A stretch of 63,944 nt of DNA, from contig NZ_BCTF01000028.1 in NCBI RefSeq assembly GCF_001571145.1, positions 1-63,944 of the forward strand. Reading direction: 5' to 3'. This DNA comes from Hydrogenophaga flava NBRC 102514. Its GTDB lineage: Bacteria > Pseudomonadota > Gammaproteobacteria > Burkholderiales > Burkholderiaceae_C. Under the pieces are notes generated by a model, which did not search any database, was not told where the DNA came from, and worked only from the letters and a program-made list of their open reading frames with translations. Positions 37,408-45,585 of this stretch are shown one piece after another (the stretch's first letter is position 1; each line of letters starts with the position of its first letter). The translations under genes and the position numbers were made by a program.

Positions 37408-38175
37408 TCAGCCCCGCACGTCTGCCACGGGCTCACGGCCAAAATCCGGACGCCGCAGCCAGGCCAGCACCTGGGCCGCCGCGTCCTCGGGGCTTGTGAG
37501 CTGCTTCTGGCGCTGGAGTTCCACGAAGCGCTGGAGGTCGGGGAAGCCGGCGGGGTCGCCCGCGCGCAGCTGGGTCTGCATGTCGGTGTCGATCACGCCC
37601 GGCGCCAGCGAGACGATGCGGGCACCATGCTCTCGGTGCGCTTCGTCCAGCGCCACGCAGCGCGAAAAGTGGTCCATGCCGGCCTTGGCCGCGCAGTAAG
37701 GCGCCTGGGCCGCCATCGCCCGGCGCCCCAGTCCGGACGAGATGTTGAGCACCTTGCGCGGGCCGCGCCAGCCGGCATCCACCCAGGCGCCGCTGGCGTG
37801 CAGGAACGCGGCGGTCAGCAGCATGGGTGCTTCCAGACCGACCCTCAGGGCCCAGGCAATGCTGTCTGGCGGGCAATGCTCCAGCGGGGCGATCTCCGGG
37901 ATCACACCGGCGTTGTTGATCAGGGTGGCGCTGGCCAGGCTGGGCGCGTCCAGCTGCGACAGCCACTGTTGCAGGCGTGCCGCGACGGGCGCCGGGTCGG
38001 CCAGGTCCACAGGCCATTGCAGGACCGTGGCCCCCTGGGCCTGGGCCAGGGCATCGAGTTCGGGGTTGGTGTGGCGCGAGAGGCAGAGCAGGGGGCGGCC
38101 TGGCGCGACCAGCTGTCGCGCCATCGCCAGCCCCAGACCGCGCGAGGCGCCGGTGAGGATGACAAGGTCTTGCAT
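37408..38175 (-). CDS. Short-chain dehydrogenase/reductase
   Basis: A 255-residue Rossmann-fold oxidoreductase with the cofactor motif TGASRGLGLA, the NNAG loop (LINNAGVIPE), the catalytic serine in NISSGLG and the YxxxK pair in YCAAKAG. It resembles sepiapterin-reductase-like/BenC-type members, preferring NADP(H) given the arginine after the first glycine loop. The substrate is not predictable. ATG 38175 is taken; longer frames lack homology. Confidence 0.85.
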   Translation of the reverse strand: MQDLVILTGASRGLGLAMARQLVAPGRPLLCLSRHTNPELDALAQAQGATVLQWPVDLADPAPVAARLQQWLSQLDAPSLASATLINNAGVIPEIAPLEHCPPDSIAWALRVGLEAPMLLTAAFLHASGAWVDAGWRGPRKVLNISSGLGRRAMAAQAPYCAAKAGMDHFSRCVALDEAHREHGARIVSLAPGVIDTDMQTQLRAGDPAGFPDLQRFVELQRQKQLTSPEDAAAQVLAWLRRPDFGREPVADVRG

Positions 38176-38204
38176 GCCACCAGTGTGACAGGCCCGGGGC
38201 AACC

Positions 38205-38945
38205 TCAGAACGGGCAGGGTGCCTCGAAGCGCATGGGCTGGTCGGTCGCCGGGTGCGGAATCTCGATCGCCTGCGCGTGCAGCAGCAGGCGCGGGGCCAT
38301 GGCCTCCTGCGCCTCGCTGGCGTACAGCGGGTCGCCCACGATGGGGAAGCCGATGGCCATCAGGTGCACGCGCAGCTGGTGCGAGCGGCCGGTGACCGGT
38401 TCCAGTTCGAGCCGGGTCGAGCCCGGGACCGGTGCCAGTTCGGGCGCGAGGCGCCAGCGCGTCAGACTGGGTTTGCCGATCTCGTGGTCGACCTTGCTGC
38501 GCGGCCGTGCCAGCCAGTCGACGATCAGCGGCAGGTCGATGGTGTTCCAGCCGTTGTCCGGCAGCGGGTTGTGCAGCTCGCCCGCCACGGCGGCGATGTA
38601 GCGCTTGTGCACCCGGCGCTTCTCGAAGGCCATGCTGAGGCGACGCTGGGCCTCGATGCCGCGCGCCATCACGATCAGGCCCGAGGTCGCCATGTCCAGC
38701 CGGTGCACGATCAGGGCGTCGGGGTACCGCGCCTGGGCGCGGGCACTCAGGCAGTCCTGGTTCTCCGGCCCGCGGCCCGGCACGGCCAGCAGCCCAGCCG
38801 GCTTGTCGAACACCAGCAGATGCTCATCGGCGTGGATCAGCTGCAGGGCGTGGGGGCTCACACGATCCGGCGCAGGGCCGCCCCAAGCCGGATCAGCCCC
38901 CTCGGGGGGCAGCGACCCGCGCAGCGGTGGAGCGTGGGGGCTCAT
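38205..38945 (-). CDS. RluA-family pseudouridine synthase with repeat-encoded N-terminus
   Basis: A 246-residue RluA-type enzyme: the catalytic aspartate is in VHRLDMATSG, and KPAGLLAVPG and the C-terminal GRSHQLRVHLMAIGFPIVGD are conserved. It converts uridine to pseudouridine in rRNA or tRNA. The ATG at 38945 overlaps the stop of the upstream oxidase gene as ATGA, but the first 28 codons are the 84-base repeat at 38861-38944. The enzyme proper starts at GTG 38861 (SPHALQLIHADEHLLV), which was probably the original start. Confidence 0.87.
   Translation of the reverse strand: MSPHAPPLRGSLPPEGADPAWGGPAPDRVSPHALQLIHADEHLLVFDKPAGLLAVPGRGPENQDCLSARAQARYPDALIVHRLDMATSGLIVMARGIEAQRRLSMAFEKRRVHKRYIAAVAGELHNPLPDNGWNTIDLPLIVDWLARPRSKVDHEIGKPSLTRWRLAPELAPVPGSTRLELEPVTGRSHQLRVHLMAIGFPIVGDPLYASEAQEAMAPRLLLHAQAIEIPHPATDQPMRFEAPCPF
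38848..38944. repeat. 84-base in-frame repeat with 13-base flanking duplication
   Basis: GCGTGGGGGCTCA occurs at 38848-38860 and again at 38932-38944. The 84 bases from 38861 to 38944 contain a CCCCCTCGGGGGG palindrome and match a GC-rich dispersed repeat I recall from Comamonadaceae genomes. Since 84 is a multiple of three and has no stop codon, it lengthens the pseudouridine synthase without a frameshift. Confidence 0.7.
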
Positions 38946-39424
38946 GCGGCTTCGAGCGCGCGGCGCACTTCGTCGGCCGGCAGGCTGCGCGCGGCACCGA
39001 AGCCGGCCACCTGGCGCGCGCCCAGCAGCTGCAGCCGGACGAAGCGGAAGTCGCCCAGCGTGGTCATCATCTCGGCCTCGGGAAAGCGCTGCAGGTAGAC
39101 CGAGCGCGACGCCTCTGCCTCTGGGCTGCCGGGTTCGATGAAACGGGCCTGCGCATCCAGCGTCACGCGCGGCAGGGCGTGCACCGGTTCGCCCTCGGGC
39201 TCGGCCGCACACACCAGCAGCGAGACGCGGGGCGAGCGCTGCATGTTGCCGCTGTGGGCCGCCAGCCCGCTGACGTGCAGCACCAGCTCGCCGGCGGCGC
39301 TGTCAATGGCGAAGGGCACCATGGACACGAACACACCACCGTGTTCGTCGAGCGTGCCCAGCGCGGCGGTTCGGCGCGCCAGCAGCAGCTCGCGCAGGGC
39401 CCGGGTCAGGCTGTGTTCACCCAC
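38942..39424 (-). CDS. Pyridoxamine-phosphate-oxidase-fold protein, HugZ-like
   Basis: A 160-residue split-barrel protein: RRTAALGTLDEHGGVFVSMV at the start, HSGNMQRSPRVSLLV in the middle and GDFRFVRLQ near the end match the first domain of HugZ-type heme-utilisation proteins. The C-terminal heme-binding domain is absent, so it may bind FMN or heme without degrading it. The start codon is GTG. Its stop overlaps the pseudouridine synthase start. Confidence 0.82.
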   Translation of the reverse strand: MGEHSLTRALRELLLARRTAALGTLDEHGGVFVSMVPFAIDSAAGELVLHVSGLAAHSGNMQRSPRVSLLVCAAEPEGEPVHALPRVTLDAQARFIEPGSPEAEASRSVYLQRFPEAEMMTTLGDFRFVRLQLLGARQVAGFGAARSLPADEVRRALEAA

Positions 39425-39433
39425 AGGGATCTT

Positions 39434-40048
39434 TCAGCGGACAACGATCTCGGCCCGGCGGTTGCGCGGCTCCGGCACGTCGTCGTCCGTGGGCACCACC
39501 GGCTCGCGCTCGCCGCGCCCCACGGGCTCGATCAGTTCGGGCCGGAAGCCTTTGCCCACCAGCAGGTCGCGGATGGCGTTGGCGCGTTGCAGCGAGAGGG
39601 CGTCGTTGGCGTCGGCCGCGCCCTGGCGGTCGGTGTGGCCGACGATCACGATTTCGCCACCGCTGCGCGCGCGGGCGGTGGCGAAGACCTGGTCCAGCTC
39701 GGCCGCCGACTCCGGTGTGAGGTCCGACGTGCCAGGCAGGAAGTTGAGTGTGAAGCGCTGAGGCGGCGGTGGTACCAGGCGCAACAGTGCGGGGTAGCGC
39801 TCTCGCACCTCGGCCTCGCTGGACTGGGCGGGTTGGAGCTCGCCCTTGTGGCCCAGCTCGGCTGCGGCATAGGGGGAAGCCAGCTCGGCTGAGCCGCCTT
39901 GGGCGGTGGACACCACCACGGCGCTGGGCCGTTCGGGCTGTGGCAGGAGGATCACCCGGCCGGCCGGCGCACAGGCTGCGCACAAGACGGCCGCGGACAG
40001 GGTGGCTGCGGACAGGGCGGTGATGCGCCGGATCAGGGGAAGCGTCAT
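39434..40048 (-). CDS. OmpA-domain protein, probable lipoprotein
   Basis: A 204-residue protein with an export signal ending in a possible lipobox (VLCAAC) and a C-terminal OmpA domain (about residues 95-204) with the peptidoglycan-binding motif IVGHTDRQGAADANDALSLQRA. It probably anchors the outer membrane to the cell wall. Its ATG overlaps the stop of the FecR-domain gene (ATGA), so both are made together. Confidence 0.83.
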   Translation of the reverse strand: MTLPLIRRITALSAATLSAAVLCAACAPAGRVILLPQPERPSAVVVSTAQGGSAELASPYAAAELGHKGELQPAQSSEAEVRERYPALLRLVPPPPQRFTLNFLPGTSDLTPESAAELDQVFATARARSGGEIVIVGHTDRQGAADANDALSLQRANAIRDLLVGKGFRPELIEPVGRGEREPVVPTDDDVPEPRNRRAEIVVR

Positions 40049-40584
40049 CGGCGCAGTCTACTATCGTCGCTCCAGTGGTGACGCAGGTAGTAATAGAGCG
40101 GTTCGGCCCTGGGGTTGGCCTCGACGATGAAGTCGGTGCCGCGCACGCCGACCACCGCGGTGGGGGTCTTGACCTTGAAGCGGTCGGGGTTGACCCGGGC
40201 CAGCAGACCGGTGACCACACGCACCGAACCCTGGAGCAACTCCACCAGCAGGTTGCCTTCCTGGGTGGTGGCGTTGAACTGGTACTGGCTCAGGTCGGCG
40301 GTGCTGTCCGGGCCGAGCACCATCACCGTGCCGTCCTTGAGCACCATGCTGGCCGCGCCATCCTGGCCGGTGCGGATGCGTTCGCCCGCGCGAATGGCCT
40401 CGCCGGGCTGAACGGCGCGGCCGTCGCCGCGACCCAGCCGCACCTCGCCCTGCACCTGCTTGAAGGTGCCGGCACGGGTGTCGGGCGCCGTGTCCGGCGT
40501 CTGCGCCGACGCCACAGCGGCAGCCAGCGCCAGCACGCCGGCGGGCAAGGTGCGGAACAGGCGGTGGTCGGGCAGGGTAGGCAT
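40045..40584 (-). CDS. FecR-domain secreted protein
   Basis: A 179-residue protein with a signal peptide (LPAGVLALAAAVASAQ) and one FecR domain: GEVRLGRGDGRAVQPGEAIRAGERIRTG, then DGAASMVLKDGTVMVLGPDS and the closing KTPTAVVGVRGTDF. Secreted FecR proteins without an anti-sigma helix are often found with OmpA or peptidoglycan-binding partners, as here. No sigma factor gene is adjacent. The last residues (YYLRHHWSDDSRLRR) are not part of the domain. Confidence 0.83.
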   Translation of the reverse strand: MPTLPDHRLFRTLPAGVLALAAAVASAQTPDTAPDTRAGTFKQVQGEVRLGRGDGRAVQPGEAIRAGERIRTGQDGAASMVLKDGTVMVLGPDSTADLSQYQFNATTQEGNLLVELLQGSVRVVTGLLARVNPDRFKVKTPTAVVGVRGTDFIVEANPRAEPLYYYLRHHWSDDSRLRR

Positions 40585-40650
40585 CTTTACTCCAAATGGT
40601 TTAACTCGGCATCCTAGTCGCTGCGTTTCGCGTGGCACAAGGCATGCACC

Positions 40651-40656
40651 TACAAT
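40651..40656 (+). promoter_or_regulatory. Possible -10 element of dusC
   Basis: TACAAT, one mismatch from the sigma-70 consensus, lies 68 bases before the dusC start. The -35 region is poor, so this is a tentative call. Confidence 0.3.
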
Positions 40657-40723
40657 CCGCGACCCGACCGGACTTCCAGTGACATGCGTCACGTTTCTGT
40701 CGGTCCCCACCCCCTTTGCCGTG

Positions 40724-41716
40724 ATGAACCCGACCCTGCTGCTGGCGCCGATGGAAGGCCTGCTCGACGCCACGCTGCGCGATGTGCTCACGCGCACCGG
40801 CGGCGTCGACCGCTGCGTGAGCGAGTTCATCCGGGTCACCGACACTCTGCTGCCCGAGCGGGCCTTCGTGCGCGTGGTGCCCGAACTGCTCAACGGTGGG
40901 CGGACCTGGGCTGGCGTGCCGGTGCGGCCGCAGCTGCTGGGTTCGGACCCGGTCTGCCTGGCCGAGAACGCCGCGCGGCTGGCGGCGCTCAGCCCGTTCG
41001 GCGTCGACCTCAACTTCGGCTGCCCTGCCAAGACGGTCAACCGCAGCCGGGGCGGGGCGGTGCTGCTGGACGAGCCCGAGCTGATCGGCCGCATCGTGGG
41101 CGCGGTGCGGCGCGCGGTGCCGGCGCACCTGCCGGTGTCGGCCAAGATGCGGCTGGGCTACGGCGACGACCGTGTGGCCGAGGACTGCGCGCTGGCAATT
41201 GCCGCTGCGGGCGCCGATGAACTCGTGATCCATGCGCGCACCAAGGCCCAGGGCTACCGGCCGCCGGCCTACTGGGAGCGCATCGCCGAGGTGCGGACCG
41301 TGCTGCCAGCCGACCTGGCGGTGATCGCCAATGGGGAGATCTGGACCGTGGCCGAGGCCCAGCGCTGCTGCGAGGTGACGGGCTGCGACAGGCTCATGAT
41401 CGGCCGCGGCATGGTGACCGACCCCGGCCTGGCGCTGGCGATCAGGGGCCAGGGCGGTGTGGCGTGGTCGCAGATCCTGCCGCTGCTGTCGGTGTTCTGG
41501 GCCCAGGTGTGTGGCCGGGTGGAGCGGCGGCACCGCGCCGGCCGTCTCAAGCAGTGGCTGAACTACCTGCGCAAGCGCTATCCCGAAGGTCAGCGCGCGT
41601 TCGACGAGCTGCGCGAGTCCAACGACCCGGCCCATGTGGAGGCCTGGCTGAAGGCGCAAACGCTGCCACAGGAACCCATGCCCGTGCCGGCAGCGGAAAT
41701 TCCGGTGGCGTGCTAA
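40724..41716 (+). CDS. dusC: tRNA-dihydrouridine(16) synthase DusC
   Basis: A 330-residue FMN enzyme that reduces uridine 16 in the tRNA D-loop with NADPH. The Dus signature is LNFGCPAKTVNRSRGGAVLL, whose cysteine is the general acid; LLAPMEGLLD at the N-terminus and IANGEIWTVAEA and MIGRGMVTDPGL are FMN-binding. The C-terminal KQWLNYLRKRYPEG is the DusC-type helical tRNA-binding domain. ATG 40724 is chosen; a GTG lies one codon earlier. Confidence 0.92.
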   Translation: MNPTLLLAPMEGLLDATLRDVLTRTGGVDRCVSEFIRVTDTLLPERAFVRVVPELLNGGRTWAGVPVRPQLLGSDPVCLAENAARLAALSPFGVDLNFGCPAKTVNRSRGGAVLLDEPELIGRIVGAVRRAVPAHLPVSAKMRLGYGDDRVAEDCALAIAAAGADELVIHARTKAQGYRPPAYWERIAEVRTVLPADLAVIANGEIWTVAEAQRCCEVTGCDRLMIGRGMVTDPGLALAIRGQGGVAWSQILPLLSVFWAQVCGRVERRHRAGRLKQWLNYLRKRYPEGQRAFDELRESNDPAHVEAWLKAQTLPQEPMPVPAAEIPVAC

Positions 41717-41747
41717 GGTCCGGCCCCGGTCAAGACTAGAAACCACC

Positions 41748-43313
41748 ATGAAGACCCTGGAACAGCGGCTGGAGAGCCTGGGAGCCGAACGACTGCGCGG
41801 CATGCGGCGTGGGCTGGAGAAGGAGAGCCTGAGGTCGCAACCCGACGGCAAGCTCGCGCTGACGCCGCACCCCGCGGCGCTTGGCAGCGCACTCACGCAC
41901 CCGCACATCACCACCGACTATTCCGAATCGCAGCTGGAACTGATCACCGGCGTGCACGCCAGCGTGGAAAGCTGTCTGGCCGAACTCACCGAGGTTCACC
42001 AGTTCACCCTGCGCAGCCTGCAGGCACAGGGTGGCGCGGCGGGTGAAGAGATGCTATGGGCGTCCAGCATGCCGTGTGGCCTGCCGACCGATGAGACCAT
42101 CCCGCTCGGGCGCTACGGATGGTCCAACGTGGGCCGCGCCAAGAGCGTCTACCGCATGGGTCTGGGGCACCGCTACGGCCGCCGCATGCAGACCATCAGC
42201 GGCATCCACTACAACTGGTCGCTGCCCGGGGTGGACAACCAGGGCTACTTCTCGCTCATCCGCAACTTTCGCCGCCACGCCTTCCTGCTGCTCACGCTCT
42301 TCGGCGCGTCGCCGGCCCTGTGCTCGACCTTCGTCGAAGGGCGCCAGCACGAGCTGCAGACCCTGGGCAGCAGCGGCACCCTGCACATGCCGCACGGCAC
42401 CAGCCTGCGCATGGGGCGCCTGGGGTACCAGAGCGATGCGCAGGCCTCGCTGGCCGTGAGCTACAACGGTCTGGAAGGCTACGCGGCCTCGCTGCACGAT
42501 GCGCTCACCCGGCCCTGGCCGGCCTACGAAACCGTGGGTATCCGCAACCCCGGTGGCGATTACAACCAGCTGGCCACCACGCTGCTGCAGATCGAGAACG
42601 AGTTCTACGGCACCATCCGGCCCAAGCGCGTGATCCACCAGGGCGAGCGCCCGCTGCACGCCCTGCGCGAGCGCGGGGTCGAGTACATCGAGGTGCGCCT
42701 GATGGACCTCAACCCCTTCGAGGCCATCGGCATTGATGCGGCCACGCTGCGCTTCCTCGACGTGTTCCTGCTGCACTGCCTGCTGTCCGACAGCCCGCCC
42801 GACACGCCGGAGGAGATCCGCGAGCTGGCCCACAACCAGCACCTGACCGCTGCGCGCGGCCGCGAACCCGGCCTGCACCTGCTGCGCGGCGGAAGCGAAG
42901 TGGCGCTGCAGGGCTGGGGGCTGGAGATCCTCAATCAGCTCGCGCCGATTGCCGACCACCTGGACGCGCTGCACGGTGGCGCCTCGCATCGCGAGGCCGT
43001 CGCCGGTGCGCGTGCCGCGCTGCTGTCCCCGGACACGCTGCCCTCTGCGCGTGTGCTGGCCGCCACCCGGCAGCAGCACGGTTCCTCGTTCATCGACTTT
43101 GTCCGCACCCGCTCACGTGCCATCCGCCAGGAGCTGCTGGACCTGCCCTGGAGCGAGGAACAGCAGGCGCGTTACGCCAGCATGGCGCTGCGCTCCCTGG
43201 CGGATCAGCAGGCCATCGAAGCGGCCGACTCCATGCCGTTCGAGATCTACCGCCAGGAGTACGTGTCCCCGGCGCGCCTGATGCCGCGCTCGGTGGTGGC
43301 ACAGGCCGCCTGA
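41748..43313 (+). CDS. gshA: Glutamate-cysteine ligase
   Basis: A 521-residue enzyme for the first, ATP-dependent step of glutathione synthesis. It starts with the typical RGMRRGLEKESLR and contains TTDYSESQLELIT, PCGLP, GIHYNWSLP and VEYIEVRLMDLNPF, matching the gamma-proteobacterial type-1 GshA family. It lies 31 bases after dusC on the same strand. A hairpin follows the stop codon. Confidence 0.93.
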   Translation: MKTLEQRLESLGAERLRGMRRGLEKESLRSQPDGKLALTPHPAALGSALTHPHITTDYSESQLELITGVHASVESCLAELTEVHQFTLRSLQAQGGAAGEEMLWASSMPCGLPTDETIPLGRYGWSNVGRAKSVYRMGLGHRYGRRMQTISGIHYNWSLPGVDNQGYFSLIRNFRRHAFLLLTLFGASPALCSTFVEGRQHELQTLGSSGTLHMPHGTSLRMGRLGYQSDAQASLAVSYNGLEGYAASLHDALTRPWPAYETVGIRNPGGDYNQLATTLLQIENEFYGTIRPKRVIHQGERPLHALRERGVEYIEVRLMDLNPFEAIGIDAATLRFLDVFLLHCLLSDSPPDTPEEIRELAHNQHLTAARGREPGLHLLRGGSEVALQGWGLEILNQLAPIADHLDALHGGASHREAVAGARAALLSPDTLPSARVLAATRQQHGSSFIDFVRTRSRAIRQELLDLPWSEEQQARYASMALRSLADQQAIEAADSMPFEIYRQEYVSPARLMPRSVVAQAA

Positions 43314-43325
43314 CGCCGCTGCGAA

Positions 43326-43343
43326 ACCCTGCTGGTGCAGGGT
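43326..43343 (+). terminator. Hairpin after gshA
   Basis: ACCCTGC-TGGT-GCAGGGT forms a seven-base stem 13 bases past the gshA stop. No T-run follows, so termination is uncertain. Confidence 0.35.
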
Positions 43344-43416
43344 GTATGTCCGCGGCGGTGAATTTCTGCGGTCTCCGGTCCTATCCTGTGCCCTCCTTTT
43401 CATCCAGGAGACCGCC

Positions 43417-44316
43417 ATGGCACCCACCCCGCGCCTGACCGCCGCCGATTTCGACCAGGAACTGCTCATCCTTTTCGACGCCTACGTGCACGGCGACATC
43501 GACCGCCGGGGGTTTCTGGACAAGGCGGCGAAGTTCGCGGTCGGGGGCCTCACGGCCGCCGGCCTGCTCGCGGCGCTCAGTCCGGACTTCGCGATCGCCC
43601 AGGTGGTGCCCCAGGGTGATCCGCGCATCACCACCGAGCGCATCGAAGTCGACTCGCCCAATGGTTCGGGCAAGGTCAAGGCCTACCTGGCCAAACCGGC
43701 CAATGCCTCGGGCAAGCTGCCGACGGTGCTGGTGGTGCATGAAAACCGGGGCCTGAACCCGCACATCGAGGACATCGCCCGCCGGCTGGCGGTGGACGGC
43801 TACCTGGCGCTGGCCCCCGATGCGCTCACGCCGCTGGGGGGCTACCCCGGCGACGAGGACAAGGCCCGCGCCTTGTTCGCCCAGCTCGACCAGACCAAGA
43901 CCCGGCAGGACTTCCTGGCCGCAGCGGCCCTGCTCAAGGCGCGCGCCGACAGCAATGGCAAGCTGGGCGTGGTGGGCTTCTGCTACGGCGGTGGCATGGC
44001 GCATTTCCTGGCCACGCAACTGCCCGAGCTGGCCGCCGCCGTGCCCTTCTACGGCAACCACCCGCCGGTGGAGGACGCCGCCAAGGTCAAGGCGCCGCTG
44101 CTGATTCACTTTGCCGCGGTAGACGAGCGCATCAACGCCGCCTGGCCGGCCTACGAGGCCGCACTCAAGGCCGCCGGTGTGCGCTACACCGCGCACCAGT
44201 ACCCGGGCACCCAGCACGGCTTCAACAACGACACCACGCCGCGTTTCGACGCCGCCGCCGCGAAGCTGGCCTGGGAGCGCACCCTGGCGTTCTTCGCCCA
44301 GCACCTCAAGGCCTGA
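43417..44316 (+). CDS. Dienelactone hydrolase family protein, exported
   Basis: A 299-residue alpha/beta hydrolase. The N-terminus carries an internal twin-arginine signal-like stretch (DRRGFLDKAAKFAVGGLTAA) that suggests Tat export. The nucleophile is cysteine in GVVGFCYGGGM, with the aspartate in AAVDERIN and histidine in GTQHGFNND completing the triad. Dienelactone hydrolases open lactone rings, but exported relatives have unknown substrates. CAGGAG fixes ATG 43417. Confidence 0.87.
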   Translation: MAPTPRLTAADFDQELLILFDAYVHGDIDRRGFLDKAAKFAVGGLTAAGLLAALSPDFAIAQVVPQGDPRITTERIEVDSPNGSGKVKAYLAKPANASGKLPTVLVVHENRGLNPHIEDIARRLAVDGYLALAPDALTPLGGYPGDEDKARALFAQLDQTKTRQDFLAAAALLKARADSNGKLGVVGFCYGGGMAHFLATQLPELAAAVPFYGNHPPVEDAAKVKAPLLIHFAAVDERINAAWPAYEAALKAAGVRYTAHQYPGTQHGFNNDTTPRFDAAAAKLAWERTLAFFAQHLKA

Positions 44317-44322
44317 GCGCGT

Positions 44323-44619
44323 TCAGTCGCCCGGACCTTCCAGCCTCACATCGCTGAGCGGGTAGGCCACACAGGGCAGCACCGCACCGGTGGTCTTTTC
44401 TTCGGGCAGCAGCCCGGGCCAGTCCACGCCGTAGCGCACCTGTCCCTCGCTGAGCCGGCCAATGCAGGTCCGGCAGGTGCCGTTGCGGCAGGAGGCCGGC
44501 CAGGGCACGCCGGCGGCCTGCAGGGTCTGGAGGAGGGTGCGCTGTTCGGGGGCCTGCAGCGCGAGGCCCTGATCGGGCAGGTCCAGGACCCAGCTGCGGG
44601 GGATATCTTCTGTCGGCAT
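44323..44619 (-). CDS. Plant-type [2Fe-2S] ferredoxin
   Basis: A 98-residue ferredoxin with the cluster ligands C-x4-C-x2-C in ASCRNGTCRTC and the fourth cysteine in AVLPCVAYP. Such small ferredoxins pass single electrons to oxygenases or other redox enzymes; no partner is adjacent. It converges with the hydrolase gene, six bases apart, and is divergent from the DUF2892 gene. Confidence 0.88.
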   Translation of the reverse strand: MPTEDIPRSWVLDLPDQGLALQAPEQRTLLQTLQAAGVPWPASCRNGTCRTCIGRLSEGQVRYGVDWPGLLPEEKTTGAVLPCVAYPLSDVRLEGPGD

Positions 44620-44720
44620 GGCCCGAATCTAACCGCTGGGCGGGTTGTATGGTCCTGCCTGTTCAACAGGCAGACTAAAGATTGCCCTTTTACATCAATG
44701 ACTTAGATCGCCCGTACAGG

Positions 44721-44777
44721 ACTTCTCCAAGCTTATCCACAAGCTTGTCCCGGAAATCTTGGGACAAGTTGAGAAGT
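44721..44777. promoter_or_regulatory. Nested inverted repeats containing a perfect DnaA box
   Basis: ACTTCTC (44721) pairs with GAGAAGT (44771), CTTGTCCC (44744) with GGGACAAG (44761), and alternatively CAAGCTT (44728) with AAGCTTG (44741). The loop of the last pair holds TTATCCACA (44733-44741), identical to the DnaA-box consensus. It lies in the 222-base gap between the ferredoxin and DUF2892 genes. Confidence 0.55.
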
Positions 44778-44808
44778 ATCAACACCCTGGCGATGGGGTC
44801 TGGCTAGA

Positions 44809-44828
44809 GTTCAGGGTTTTCCCTGAAC
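44809..44828 (+). promoter_or_regulatory. Hairpin just before the DUF2892 start codon
   Basis: GTTCAGGG-TTTT-CCCTGAAC is a perfect eight-base stem 13 bases upstream of ATG 44842. It could be a protein-binding palindrome or a leader hairpin that limits ribosome access. Confidence 0.45.
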
Positions 44829-44841
44829 CTGCTTTCTGACC

Positions 44842-45030
44842 ATGTACAGCCTCACCGGCGCAGACCGGACCTACCGATTTCTCTCCGGCGCCGCCATTCT
44901 TCTGGTGGCGGTGTTCTCACTCACCGGCCTGCTGCAGGTGCTGGCCTACGCCTCGGCCGGCCTGGTGCTCACCACCGCGATCATCAACGCCTGCCCGCTG
45001 GTGGAGCTGCAGGTCCGCAGCGCTTCTTGA
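44842..45030 (+). CDS. DUF2892 (YgaP-like) small membrane protein
   Basis: A 62-residue protein with two membrane helices (about 14-32 and 36-52) matching DUF2892, the membrane part of the rhodanese YgaP. The cysteine in INACPLVEL is the family's conserved one. The function is unknown; it may dimerise in the inner membrane. The stop codon abuts that of the convergent SRPBCC gene (TGATCA). Confidence 0.8.
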   Translation: MYSLTGADRTYRFLSGAAILLVAVFSLTGLLQVLAYASAGLVLTTAIINACPLVELQVRSAS

Positions 45031-45513
45031 TCAGGCCTCGCCGCCAAAGCGCTTGATCAGGTTGGCGATGTACTTTTCGACCAGCTTCTCAAATTCGCCC
45101 TCGACCACCGGCACCACCACCATCTTCATCAGCCCGGGCAGCGGCACCTCGATATCGCCCTGGATGGCGAGTGCGACCGCCGTGTGCTTCTTCTGGTCGC
45201 TGATGTCCCAGCTGCCCGAGACTAGGGCGTTGCCCACGCCCTTGACCGGGGTCCACTTCACCGTGCCCACGCCCTTGGCCGCGTCCCACTTGCTCACGTA
45301 TTTGCAGGCGTAGACCGTCTGGATGTTGACCTGGGCCGTGCCCACCTTTTCCATCTCCCAGCGGTAGCTGTTGCCGCCCAGATCGACCAGCTGGTCGACT
45401 TTGGGAAAATGGCTGACCGATGTCGGCACGTCAGACAGCAGCTCGAACACCTCGGCGGCTTTGGCCTTGACGTTGAATTCGTAGCCCAGATCGATCTTCA
45501 CGGTGATGGCCAT
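45031..45513 (-). CDS. SRPBCC-fold protein
   Basis: A 160-residue START/Bet v1-like protein (polyketide cyclase/dehydrase superfamily): the FNVKAKAAEVFELLSDV opening, a central beta sheet and a long C-terminal helix (EGEFEKLVEKYIANLIKRF). It should form a hydrophobic ligand pocket; the ligand is unknown. No signal peptide is seen. It is divergent from the RbgA-like gene. Confidence 0.85.
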   Translation of the reverse strand: MAITVKIDLGYEFNVKAKAAEVFELLSDVPTSVSHFPKVDQLVDLGGNSYRWEMEKVGTAQVNIQTVYACKYVSKWDAAKGVGTVKWTPVKGVGNALVSGSWDISDQKKHTAVALAIQGDIEVPLPGLMKMVVVPVVEGEFEKLVEKYIANLIKRFGGEA

Positions 45514-45585
45514 GGGGTCTCCTCTTGTGGTTGGTAAGAAAAATTATTGTGGCACGCAGCGGCCACGCACACAGAACGGCGTTAC

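Noticed and set aside
44620..44720. An FNR-type site (TTGAT-N4-ATCAA) near ACATCAATGA
   Set aside because: Only one half-site fits; the other half is at the wrong spacing.
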